From JBGQAS01 sp963699305 (GTDB taxonomy: Bacteria > Chloroflexota > Anaerolineae > Anaerolineales > Anaerolineaceae), in assembly GCA_963699305.1 (NCBI GenBank), contig OY969431.1, positions 806,001-870,000 on the forward strand: 64,000 nucleotides of DNA. Reading direction: 5' to 3'. Under the pieces are notes generated by a model that made no database searches, was not told the DNA's origin, and saw only the letters and a program-made list of their open reading frames with translations. The stretch's first letter is position 1. Each line of letters opens with the position of its first letter. This document shows, piece after piece, positions 27,465 through 35,317 of the stretch. Position numbers and translations under genes: made by a program.

Positions 27465-27893
27465 TTACTGTGATAATTTTTGCTTTAATTCATTCTCGTG
27501 GCTCGCCAAGCTACCCAAAACCCCGTTTACAAACCTCGGAGTACTATCCGAACCATACATTTTTGCTAATTCAATAGCTTCGTTAATTGCAACTTTCACC
27601 GGTGTACATTTTTCAACGGCAAATTCCCATAACGCAATACGGATAATATTTCGATCGATTATTGCCACCTGGTCGAGTGGCCATTCTGGAGCATGTTCGG
27701 CGATTACTTTGTCCAATTTCGCGATGAGTGGCAATATCCCAAAGACGATCTCATGTGAAAATTTTTCCAAACGATCTTCAAGTCTTTCTTCCACTAGGCG
27801 CGATTCAAAAGTAGTTCCTGCATCATGTCCAGTAATATCAAACTCGTACAAAACCTGTAATGCAAGCCCACGGGCTTTTGTCCTTGATTTCAT
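27465..27893 (-). CDS. nusB: Transcription antitermination factor NusB
   Basis: A 142-residue helical protein with the NusB pattern: RTKARGLALQVLYEFD at the N-terminus, a middle IDKVI-type helix, VAIIDRNIIRIALWEF, and VKVAINEAIELAKMYGSDSTPRFVNGVLGSL, the family's strongest block. NusB pairs with S10 (NusE) to bind boxA in rRNA leaders and prevent premature termination. It directly follows the Asp23-family gene (12 bases), the same order as yqhY-nusB in Bacillus. Length and motifs are canonical. Confidence 0.93.
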   Translation of the reverse strand: MKSRTKARGLALQVLYEFDITGHDAGTTFESRLVEERLEDRLEKFSHEIVFGILPLIAKLDKVIAEHAPEWPLDQVAIIDRNIIRIALWEFAVEKCTPVKVAINEAIELAKMYGSDSTPRFVNGVLGSLASHENELKQKLSQ

Positions 27894-27905
27894 AGTGTGG
27901 AGGAA

Positions 27906-28250
27906 TTAATTGGAATAATCGATATCCTCGACATGGATGTTGACTTTACCGATCTCCATCCCAACCATCTCGGAAATGGATCGAGCTACTTGATTTTGGA
28001 TTTTACGAGAAATTTCCCTGATATCAGAATCCCGTTGTAATACAACAAATAGATCGACATATACCCGGTTATCCTCAACTGCTACTATGACTCCGTTTTC
28101 ATCCGGGTGTTTAAAAAGCCGGTTCAACTCACGTGTACCTTTTGCCAGCTTACTCACTCCAGGAATACCGAGGGTCGTTAACCTGGCTATTGAAATTAAG
28201 ACTTCCGGAGAGACGGTAGTTTTTCCTGGTGTATCCACATGTTCAGTCAT
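27906..28250 (-). CDS. Asp23/Gls24 family protein
   Basis: A 114-residue protein of the Asp23/Gls24 (DUF322) family with SPEVLISIARLTTLGIPGV, a short acidic loop, VAVEDNRVYVDLFVVLQRD and IQNQVARSISEMVGMEIGKVNIHVEDI. Members are linked to envelope stress and, for YqhY of Bacillus, to acetyl-CoA carboxylase activity; the biochemical role here is unknown. It heads a two-gene unit with nusB. The assignment rests on the characteristic VxVxDxxVxVDL and VNIHVxDI strands. Confidence 0.88.
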   Translation of the reverse strand: MTEHVDTPGKTTVSPEVLISIARLTTLGIPGVSKLAKGTRELNRLFKHPDENGVIVAVEDNRVYVDLFVVLQRDSDIREISRKIQNQVARSISEMVGMEIGKVNIHVEDIDYSN

Positions 28251-28298
28251 AGTTTCTCCTATCCAATTCGATTATACCTGAAACACTTCATACATGAT

Positions 28299-29792
28299 TT
28301 AAACCCAATCAAATGTCCGGGTTACTGCTTTTTTCCAATTTTCGATTAAAGTGGTCCGAGTAGCTTCTTTCATATTAGGACGCCATTCCATCTCTTTCCC
28401 CCAATTCTTCCTTAATTCATCCTTATCCTTCCAAAATCCGATTGCCAACCCTGCTGCATATGCAGCACCAAGTGCAGTAGTTTCAGCAATTTTGGGACGG
28501 ACAACAGGGACATTTAATATATCTGATTGAAATTGCATCAGCAAATTGTTATGAACCATACCGCCATCCACCCTTAACGACTTTAATTTCACACCTGAAT
28601 CTTTCTCCATGGCGTCCAATACTTCGCGAGTTTGAAATGCAGTAGATTCCAGGACAGAGCGGGCAATATGCCCTTTATTAATAAAACGAGTCATTCCTAC
28701 TAATGCACCACGTGCATCACTTCTCCAATATGGTGCGAATAGACCAGAAAAAGCTGGTACAAAATAAATTCCGCCATTATCCTCAACTGTTCTCGCTAAC
28801 TGTTCGATATCAGAAGAGCTTTCGATGAGGTTCAGATTATCTCGTAACCATTGAACTAATGCACCAGCGATTGCGATGGACCCTTCCAGGCAATATTTTG
28901 CAGGTTCTTTGCCAATTTGATACCCCAGTGTAGTGAGTAATCCAAATTTACTTTCAATGATGGCATCACCAGTGTTCATTAACATAAAGCAACCAGTTCC
29001 ATATGTATTTTTGGCTTCTCCAGGATCAAAACAGGTTTGCCCAAACAATGCTGCCTGTTGATCACCCAGATCACCAGCAAGAGGGATCCCTTGAAAATCA
29101 CACTTAGAATAATCATAGACTTCAGAAGATGACACTATTCGAGGTAAGATGTTATAAGGGATTCCGAATACTTTAAGCATATCTTCATCCCAATTCAGGG
29201 TATTAAGGTTCATTAACATTGTTCGGGATGCATTTGTGACATCAGTAATATGAATTCCACCTTTTGCTCCACCAGTTATATTCCAGATTAACCAGGTATC
29301 AATAGTTCCAAACAAAGCATCGCCATTGTGAATACCATGCTGTGTTTCTTTGTCATTCTCAATCAACCATTTTATTTTTGGACCAGAGAAGTATGTTGCC
29401 AATGGAAGACCAACTACGGATCTGAATCTGTCTTTACCCATTTCCCTGCCTAATTCATTACATATCTGGTCGGTCCTGGTATCCTGCCACACAATTGCGT
29501 TGTGATAAGGCTTTCCTGTATTCCGATCCCAAATAATGGTGGTTTCCCGTTGATTTGTTATCCCGAGTGCAGCAATATCCTCCAGAAGCAATCCGGATTT
29601 CTTTATTGCATTTGAAATTACGCCAATTGTCGCATTCCATATTTCCAATGGATCATGTTCAATCCAACCGGGTTGTGGATAAATTTGTTTATGTTCCTTT
29701 TGATCGCTTGCAACAACATTTCCCTCGTGATCGAATAGCATAAAACGGGTGCTGGTCGTTCCTTGATCAATTGCGCCCACAAATTTTGGCAT
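28299..29792 (-). CDS. glpK: Glycerol kinase
   Basis: A 497-residue FGGY kinase. It shows the N-terminal AIDQGTTSTRFMLFD phosphate loop, ITNQRETTIIWDR, the FGGY signature pieces (GTGCFMLMNTG, LRVDGGMVHNNLLMQFQSDIL) and a C-terminal TALGAAYAAGLAIGFW. Glycerol kinase phosphorylates glycerol to glycerol-3-phosphate for catabolism or lipid synthesis. A GGAGGT site precedes the ATG. No glpF or glpD gene is adjacent in the window. Length and all conserved blocks agree with GlpK rather than other FGGY kinases. Confidence 0.93.
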   Translation of the reverse strand: MPKFVGAIDQGTTSTRFMLFDHEGNVVASDQKEHKQIYPQPGWIEHDPLEIWNATIGVISNAIKKSGLLLEDIAALGITNQRETTIIWDRNTGKPYHNAIVWQDTRTDQICNELGREMGKDRFRSVVGLPLATYFSGPKIKWLIENDKETQHGIHNGDALFGTIDTWLIWNITGGAKGGIHITDVTNASRTMLMNLNTLNWDEDMLKVFGIPYNILPRIVSSSEVYDYSKCDFQGIPLAGDLGDQQAALFGQTCFDPGEAKNTYGTGCFMLMNTGDAIIESKFGLLTTLGYQIGKEPAKYCLEGSIAIAGALVQWLRDNLNLIESSSDIEQLARTVEDNGGIYFVPAFSGLFAPYWRSDARGALVGMTRFINKGHIARSVLESTAFQTREVLDAMEKDSGVKLKSLRVDGGMVHNNLLMQFQSDILNVPVVRPKIAETTALGAAYAAGLAIGFWKDKDELRKNWGKEMEWRPNMKEATRTTLIENWKKAVTRTFDWV

Positions 29793-29854
29793 TTTACCTC
29801 CGACTGATCGTTGTAATAAGAATCATAGTAATGGAAATATAGCTTGTCAAGTTT

Positions 29855-29891
29855 ACAAATTAAACAAACACCAGGCGAATAATGCCTGGTG
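29855..29891 (-). terminator. Rho-independent terminator of the phn operon
   Basis: CACCAGGC and GCCTGGTG form a perfect 8-bp stem around a 7-base loop (29869-29891). On the minus strand it is followed by TTTGTTTAATTTG, a T-rich tail. It lies 20 bases after the last phnE gene. On the plus strand the stem is followed by a G run, so termination is expected only for the minus-strand operon. Confidence 0.8.
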
Positions 29892-29911
29892 GGGGGGAAA
29901 ATTGATGTTTC

Positions 29912-31057
29912 TTATGTAAGTTTTTTCCTTATTTCAGAGCTAAGAAAATCCATCGCCCATACAACAGCAACGATTACCCAAATAGCTGTTCCTGCTTGAT
30001 GGTAGTTCAATAAGTTAATTTGCTGGCTTAAGAAGTAACCTATACCACCACCGCCGACAAAACCGATTATGGTAGATATGCGGATGTTGATATCCCAATG
30101 ATAAATTATGAATGAAACAAAATCAGGAACGATTTGTGGAACAATGCCATAAATCACAACCTGTAACCGATTTGCACCCGTAGCTTGAAGAGCTTCGATT
30201 GGACCATTATCAATATTTTCAACTGCTTCCGAAAATAGCTTTCCCAAAGACGCAACGGTAACTACAGTGAGTGCCAGAAAACCGGGAAAAGATCCAAAAC
30301 TTAACCAAAATCCAAAAATTGTTGCCATGACTAATGGATCATAGGAACGTAAAAGATTGAATATCGAGCGTGAGACAAAATATATACCCGACCCGAAACA
30401 TCCTTTTTTTGTGATATTCCTTGCAGCGAGAAAGCTTAACGGAGCAGCGATTATTGTCGCAAATGTAGTAGATAACAATGCCATGAAGATTGTGACCGCC
30501 ATGGCTTCAAGAACCTCATGCGCAGCTTTGCTTAACTTAAGACCTCCAACAGGTGTTTGGATTTCAACTTGAAGTTTTGATGGAACACCATTACTGGTTG
30601 AAGCTATTGGGCGCGACTCAGCAGGAGCTGAAAAATAACCTTCAGAAGTAGTCTTTGTCTTTACAGCCAATAACCTTCGACCATCAGGAAGTATCCATTG
30701 CACCTGGACTTCTGAATCCGGTGTGAGATCGTATCCTTCAAGAGTGAATGATACTTTTGGGTCCGCACAACTGATACTGGGTACTAAGCGCGGTCCACTT
30801 GTTAAGAGAGGACCTTCCTGTGCGGAGCCACACGGAATTGGAAATACCGTGTCAATTGTTGTTAATGTTGTGTCACGGGTGAAAAAATCAGGGCTCAGAA
30901 ATGCAAGGATTATGTCTTTACCGTTTGGCAGATTTGTCACCAATTTGACAAGATTCACCTGGGATACACGCCATGAACCGATAAAAGCAAGAAGGATTAT
31001 CAATGCGATGATTATATTGAGGGTGATTTTTCCGATGGAGGGACGGTTGCTTTTCAT
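29912..31057 (-). CDS. phnE: Phosphonate-type ABC transporter permease (PhnE-like) with large external insertion
   Basis: A 381-residue permease. One membrane helix is near the N-terminus (residues 12-28). About 130 residues follow that look extracytoplasmic: PIPCGSAQEGP, CADPKVSFTLEGYDLTPD, and an Ig-like strand set with VQWILPDGRR. Then comes the standard permease core, with helices and the EAA loop ENIDNGPIEALQATGANRLQVV, ending TIIGFVGGGGIGYFLSQ. Ordinary PhnE proteins are about 260-280 residues, so the insertion is unusual. It works with PhnC and PhnD in phosphonate or phosphite uptake. It is the last gene of the operon, 1 base after the second permease. Confidence 0.88.
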   Translation of the reverse strand: MKSNRPSIGKITLNIIIALIILLAFIGSWRVSQVNLVKLVTNLPNGKDIILAFLSPDFFTRDTTLTTIDTVFPIPCGSAQEGPLLTSGPRLVPSISCADPKVSFTLEGYDLTPDSEVQVQWILPDGRRLLAVKTKTTSEGYFSAPAESRPIASTSNGVPSKLQVEIQTPVGGLKLSKAAHEVLEAMAVTIFMALLSTTFATIIAAPLSFLAARNITKKGCFGSGIYFVSRSIFNLLRSYDPLVMATIFGFWLSFGSFPGFLALTVVTVASLGKLFSEAVENIDNGPIEALQATGANRLQVVIYGIVPQIVPDFVSFIIYHWDINIRISTIIGFVGGGGIGYFLSQQINLLNYHQAGTAIWVIVAVVWAMDFLSSEIRKKLT

Positions 31058-31058
31058 A

Positions 31059-32228
31059 TCAAATCAACCTTTCCCTAATCTTTGCACTCACATAGTCCAT
31101 TACGATCACAACGAATGCAATTGCAATAAATAATGCACTTACACCTCGAAAATCATTGATGCGGATCAATTCAATTAATAAGAAACCAATTCCACCACCA
31201 CCAACAAAACCAATGATAGTGGCGGATCGCACATTGATATCCCATCTATAAATAGTAAACGATGTAAAAGGTGGAATTATTTGCGGTATCACTGCATATC
31301 GCACGATTTGAACCCAATTTGCACCGGTCGCTCGAATTGCCTCAATTGGACCGGGATCAATTCCTTCGATCACCTCGGAATATAATTTCGCCAGTGCAGC
31401 AACTGAATGAACTGCTAAAGCTAAAACTCCTGCGAAAGGTCCAAGTCCGACAATCACGACAAATACAATAGCGATTATTAATGATTCAATAGACCGCAAG
31501 ATATTTAGTAATGTGCGGACTACAAAATAAATGGCGTAGGTTATCTTGTTGGTGCTCATTAAGTTGCGCGCTGCAAGAAAACTGATTGGGACAGCAAAAA
31601 GAATCGCAAAAGCTGTTGCCATCAATGCCATACCAAGTGTTTCAAGAGCACCTTGAATTACTCTTTTACCTACATAAGATATTTCAATGCCTCCAAGCAA
31701 TCGGATTTGATTGAAAATTACCCGATGTGGTGGAGATAAATTCACATCAACTATCGCAAGTAATGCTGTGGAAGGGACTTTGAAAGTTGATGTGAATTCT
31801 CCATTCTTGTCTGAATGGGAAATTAACATTGAGGATTCACCTTTGCCAACCATCATGACCGAACCACTTGGATCTTCCCACCAAATCTGTGTATCCGTAT
31901 CCGGCCAAAATCCTTTACCTGTAACAGTTACCAAATCCCCAACTCCAGCACATATTGGTGTAATAAAGACTTTTTTTTCGTCAATTTCATTTTGACCACT
32001 TACTGTTTTTCCAGATAAACAAGGGATATAAATCTCTACCCATGCTCCCGTTGATTCAGATTTCTTCTGGATAAAATCGGGATTGAACATGGGTCGCATT
32101 ATAGAAATTGCACGATTGATGTCAGCTTTACTGAAATCAACGCCAACAACATCCATTCCTATGACAAATGCTGAACCCACTCCTATTAATATGGGAAGAA
32201 TTGCTGTAAGAGGACGATTCTTGAGATT
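31059..32228 (-). CDS. phnE: PhnE-like permease with external insertion (main part after frameshift)
   Basis: The bulk of a second PhnE-type permease. It opens with a membrane helix (LTAILPILIGVGSAFVIG), then an external stretch of about 130 residues with an IPT/Ig-like repeat (CAGVGDLVTVTGKGFWPD, DPSGSVMMVGKG). The core permease follows, with the EAA motif EVIEGIDPGPIEAIRATGANW and the end block TIIGFVGGGGIGFLLIELI. It is a clear paralogue of the downstream PhnE. The frame upstream of 32228 is closed. A GTG at 32180 could start it alone, but deleting one base in AAA (32227-32229) joins it to the N-terminal fragment. The two permeases probably form a heterodimer. Confidence 0.87.
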   Translation of the reverse strand, partial: NLKNRPLTAILPILIGVGSAFVIGMDVVGVDFSKADINRAISIMRPMFNPDFIQKKSESTGAWVEIYIPCLSGKTVSGQNEIDEKKVFITPICAGVGDLVTVTGKGFWPDTDTQIWWEDPSGSVMMVGKGESSMLISHSDKNGEFTSTFKVPSTALLAIVDVNLSPPHRVIFNQIRLLGGIEISYVGKRVIQGALETLGMALMATAFAILFAVPISFLAARNLMSTNKITYAIYFVVRTLLNILRSIESLIIAIVFVVIVGLGPFAGVLALAVHSVAALAKLYSEVIEGIDPGPIEAIRATGANWVQIVRYAVIPQIIPPFTSFTIYRWDINVRSATIIGFVGGGGIGFLLIELIRINDFRGVSALFIAIAFVVIVMDYVSAKIRERLI

Positions 32229-32229
32229 T

Positions 32230-32442
32230 CAATAGAATTGCATCACAAATGTTCCAAAACCAAATCACTATAGGAACGAAATAGAGATAAGGATTTCCAT
32301 ACCAGGTAATCATCCCAAGAATAACAAGAAATCCTAGAAGAATCGCCACGCCGCGATATCGCTTTCCTGAACAAAATTGTCCTAATCCAGGGAGTAAAAT
32401 GGAAAGGAAGCTTAGTATCATCATGGGAGGTTTCTTTTTCAT
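32230..32442 (-). CDS. phnE: N-terminal hydrophobic part of the second PhnE-like permease
   Basis: Seventy-one codons starting at ATG 32442, MKKKPPMMILSFLSILLPG then GLGQFCSGKRYRGVAILL and a second hydrophobic helix, ending DAILL. The LLPGLGQF...GKxxRG pattern resembles TM2-like helical hairpins. Removing one A in the run at 32227-32229 joins it in frame to the PhnE core (reading NLKNRPLTAILPIL). Without repair the frame runs on to 32137 as 101 codons with a non-hydrophobic, Ser/Cys-rich tail, which looks like out-of-frame sequence. It may alternatively be a separate small gene overlapping phnE. It starts 6 bases after the phnC stop. Confidence 0.65.
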
Positions 32443-32448
32443 AACCCC

Positions 32449-33210
32449 TCATACTTCTGTAGCGCGTACTTCTTGTGCTTCTTCACCATAAATTTCTTTA
32501 AATTTAATCCGGTCAATTTCCTTCGCTTTTCCCTTAAACACAATTTCCCCATCTTTAAGCGCCACAACGCTGGTGGCATAACGATGAACGAGATCTAAAA
32601 AGTGCAAGCTGCAGATAACCGTTATGCCTTCTTTGTTTAATTGTTCCAAATGTTGAAGAATGGAATGCGCCAACACTGGATCAAGACTGGCAACCGGTTC
32701 GTCTGCCAGAATTAACTTGGGTTCCTGGACGATCGCACGAGCGATTCCAACCCTTTGCTGTTGTCCTCCTGAAAGTGCATCTGCCCGATCATGCGCCTTT
32801 TCAGGTATGCCCACTCTTTCAAGCGCTTTTATTGCTCGTTGTTTTTCATGTTCTGGCCAAATATTTAACAAACTTAACCAGGGGTTTGCATATCCTAACC
32901 GTCCTGAAAGTACATTCGTCAGTACACTCGAACGTTTGACGAGATTGAATTGCTGGAAAACCATTCCAATATGCTGTCGTATGTGACGGAGTTCATTTAT
33001 CGGAGCTTTGGTTATATCAGTTTTTCCCCAAGTGATCTTTCCTTCTGTGGGTTCGATTAATCGGTTTATACAACGTAGCAAAGTTGATTTTCCTGAACCT
33101 GACAAACCGATTACGACCATAAATTCACCTTCTGGTACATCAAAACTAACATTTTTTAAAGCAACCGTTCCATTTGGATAAACTTTGGTTAAATTTGTTA
33201 TTCTTAGCAT
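32449..33210 (-). CDS. phnC: Phosphonate-type ABC transporter ATP-binding protein
   Basis: A 253-residue ATPase with Walker A GLSGSGKSTLL, Q-loop VFQQFNLV, the signature ALSGGQQQRVGIARAI, Walker B LILADEPVASLDP and the switch His in VICSLHFLDLVHRY. The N-terminus MLRITNLTKVYPNGTVALKN and the VPEGEFMVVIG block are PhnC-like. It energises phosphonate/phosphite import together with PhnD and the two PhnE proteins. It follows phnD after a 61-base gap that contains a strong hairpin, and precedes the permease genes closely. Confidence 0.93.
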   Translation of the reverse strand: MLRITNLTKVYPNGTVALKNVSFDVPEGEFMVVIGLSGSGKSTLLRCINRLIEPTEGKITWGKTDITKAPINELRHIRQHIGMVFQQFNLVKRSSVLTNVLSGRLGYANPWLSLLNIWPEHEKQRAIKALERVGIPEKAHDRADALSGGQQQRVGIARAIVQEPKLILADEPVASLDPVLAHSILQHLEQLNKEGITVICSLHFLDLVHRYATSVVALKDGEIVFKGKAKEIDRIKFKEIYGEEAQEVRATEV

Positions 33211-33230
33211 AAGCTATCTTTCATATTTAA

Positions 33231-33260
33231 AATTAGGGAGGGCTTTAGCCCTCCCTAATT
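33231..33260 (-). terminator. Intercistronic hairpin between phnD and phnC
   Basis: A perfect 13-bp stem (AATTAGGGAGGGC with its complement) closes a 4-base loop at 33244-33247. On the minus strand it is followed by TTAAATATG, a modest T-rich tail. It lies 11 bases after phnD and 20 before phnC, the place where a partial terminator or 3' stabilising hairpin would raise binding-protein expression over the membrane components. Confidence 0.65.
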
Positions 33261-33271
33261 TATAGGAAGAA

Positions 33272-34309
33272 TTATTTGTAGCTCGTTGGATCGTATCCAG
33301 CAGCATCAAGATAAGCGCGAAATTCATCATAGAAGGTGTCATCAATGACTTTGAGATCACCAATATCATAACCACCACTCTTAAGCAGAGCGCGACCTTC
33401 TTCAGTGCTGGCAATAGTGACAAATGCATCAGTAATCTTTTGGCGGACTTCTGGATCAAGCGTGGCTGCGAATGAAACATTATCATTCGGCAAGATTGGT
33501 TCAGAGACATACACTACCTGAACTTTATCATTGACATCCGGATAGGCTTTGGCAATTGCAGTTCGTGCATCGATGTATGTAGTGCCAAAGTCGCATAGTT
33601 CGCCGGTCGGGCTAAAATACACAGCGCTAATAACCTGAGGATGCCCTTGGGTTAATACTGCTGCTTTGACTGATACGCCTGCTTTAGCCAATACACCTAA
33701 CGGAATGACATACCCAGAAGCGGATAGAGGATCAGTCATGCAAGGGCGTTTTTTAGCAAATTGAGCAAGTGCTGCCTCAGCAGTCGTGCCTTCAATGTTC
33801 TTACCAGTAGCAGGATCGTAAAACGAAGTGAACATCGGGGTTCCATCTGCATTCACGCGGGCTGTATTGGTAACGAATTGAAATCCATAATGATCAGAAC
33901 CATTGCGGAGAACAACCAAACCCACATCTGCATACCCTAGTGATTTTGCTTTCATATATGCAAGGATGGGCAGGAACGCAACGTGTGATTGTCCAGCTCC
34001 AATTGCTTCGACAGTTGCAGCGTAATTCGCAGGAATCATGATCGTAATAGAATATCCTGTCAACTCCATCAACTTATCTGCAATAGCCTGTCCACCGGTC
34101 TGCAATTCCTGTGAAGTTGCAGAAGGCGCTAACGCCATGATAATTGGATTATCTGCAGTCCCGACAGGAATAGCTGTAACCTCTGGGGGTGCTTCAGTTA
34201 CTACAACAGGCGCTTCTGTGACCACAGGCGTTTCTGCCTTGGTGCCGCATGCTGATAAGACCATGGTTGCCAACATCAGCACGGTTATAAGAACGTACAG
34301 TTTTTTCAT
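33272..34309 (-). CDS. phnD: Phosphonate-type ABC transporter substrate-binding lipoprotein
   Basis: A 345-residue lipoprotein with a signal peptide and lipobox (MVLSAC at about residues 16-21), then a Thr/Val/Glu-rich linker. The PhnD-type solute-binding fold follows: PIIMALAPSATSQELQTGGQAIAD, GQSHVAFLPILAYM, and DPEVRQKITDAFVTIA near the end. It binds a phosphonate, phosphite or similar oxyanion outside the membrane and delivers it to PhnE. Start: ATG 34309 follows AGGAGAAGAAT; an in-frame codon 14 residues upstream is rejected because it adds a polar stretch before the signal peptide. It is the first gene of the phnDCEE operon. Confidence 0.9.
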   Translation of the reverse strand: MKKLYVLITVLMLATMVLSACGTKAETPVVTEAPVVVTEAPPEVTAIPVGTADNPIIMALAPSATSQELQTGGQAIADKLMELTGYSITIMIPANYAATVEAIGAGQSHVAFLPILAYMKAKSLGYADVGLVVLRNGSDHYGFQFVTNTARVNADGTPMFTSFYDPATGKNIEGTTAEAALAQFAKKRPCMTDPLSASGYVIPLGVLAKAGVSVKAAVLTQGHPQVISAVYFSPTGELCDFGTTYIDARTAIAKAYPDVNDKVQVVYVSEPILPNDNVSFAATLDPEVRQKITDAFVTIASTEEGRALLKSGGYDIGDLKVIDDTFYDEFRAYLDAAGYDPTSYK

Positions 34310-34363
34310 ATTCTTCTCCTCTATTGGAATTTCGGGGCTTTCGGACCCCATATCGACTTTATG

Positions 34364-34392
34364 ATGATAGCGCTTTTTTCATGATAAGGCAA
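34364..34392 (-). promoter_or_regulatory. Sigma-70-type promoter of the phn operon
   Basis: On the minus strand TTGCCT (34387-34392) and TATCAT (34364-34369) are separated by exactly 17 bases, a good -35/-10 pair. The -10 lies 54 bases before the phnD ATG. A GGGG..CCCC inverted pair in the leader (34334-34349) could form a short hairpin. No Pho-box-like repeat is evident. Confidence 0.6.
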
Positions 34393-34442
34393 GTAAAAAA
34401 GCAAGAATTTACGTTATTTTAATGTTCCTAATGTAAATGACA

Positions 34443-35270
34443 TTACTCCTTAATAATATTTCTTAATGTTTTTAGAACGGCTAATGTGCTTTCTTCTCCA
34501 ATTCTTATCAAATCGACAGCCTTTGTGAAACCTGTGACTGATGTGATATTCATGGGGATCTTAGGCTTAATCAACAGATTTGGCTGTGCCAGACTAATAT
34601 GATGATCGGTCATGTTCGTCATCATGATCGTGATAGATTTGTACATATCCAAGAAGTAAGAAGGTATTGTAAATCTGCTTTTCTTTGTTGAAAGTTGATC
34701 CGATCCCCAACGTGGATCATATTGAACATCTACTGCGATATTGATATCAGCCCCCATCGTCTTGAGGTTTTCCACTGGTAAATTATTCAATACTCCACCA
34801 TCGACAAGTGTTTTTGATTGATATTCAATGGGTGAAAATATTCCAGGGATCGCACTTGTGGCGAAAATTGCTGGAAGAACTTTTCCTTCTGAAAAGACAA
34901 CTTCTTTCCCGGAATTCAAGTCTACTGCCACAAGTAATAGAGGTATTTTCAATTGGGAAAATTCAAGATCCGAACCAATCGCATCCCGCAGAAAATTGCG
35001 TATTTTATTTCCTTCCAGTAAACCTCTGCGGTTTGGATGAATATCAATATATTTGATTAATTCACCACGGTGAGAAAACCGTAAAGCGATCTCTTCAATC
35101 TCAGAAGGTTTATATCCACTTGCAAATGCAGCCCCAATGATACCTCCCATGCTGGTGCCAGCAATAAAGTCTATTTTTATACCTTCTGAATCCAAGATTT
35201 TAAGAACACCAATGTGTGCCAACCCCCGGGCACCACCACCACTTAGCGCTAATCCAATTTTTTTCGGCAT
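34443..35270 (-). CDS. Patatin-like phospholipase (RssA-like)
   Basis: A 275-residue patatin-fold hydrolase. It has the oxyanion loop LALSGGGARGLAHIGVLKIL, the nucleophile motif AGTSMGG (GxSxG) and the catalytic Asp in LVDGGVLNNLPVE, making a Ser-Asp dyad. Members hydrolyse phospholipids or lysophospholipids; the bacterial RssA/YchK subgroup lacks a signal peptide, as here, so action in the cytosol or at the inner membrane is likely. It is flanked by a radical SAM gene upstream and the phn operon downstream on the same strand, with gaps that suggest separate transcription. The substrate is unknown. Confidence 0.9.
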   Translation of the reverse strand: MPKKIGLALSGGGARGLAHIGVLKILDSEGIKIDFIAGTSMGGIIGAAFASGYKPSEIEEIALRFSHRGELIKYIDIHPNRRGLLEGNKIRNFLRDAIGSDLEFSQLKIPLLLVAVDLNSGKEVVFSEGKVLPAIFATSAIPGIFSPIEYQSKTLVDGGVLNNLPVENLKTMGADINIAVDVQYDPRWGSDQLSTKKSRFTIPSYFLDMYKSITIMMTNMTDHHISLAQPNLLIKPKIPMNITSVTGFTKAVDLIRIGEESTLAVLKTLRNIIKE

Positions 35271-35317
35271 GGATGAATTCTAATGAATCATCCATGCCGA
35301 TGTCAAGATAACAACCA

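Noticed and set aside
32137..32229. Separate 101-codon gene overlapping phnE
   Set aside because: The last 30 codons are Ser/Cys-rich and lie in the phnE frame shadow; a one-base repair in AAA joins the hydrophobic part to the permease naturally.
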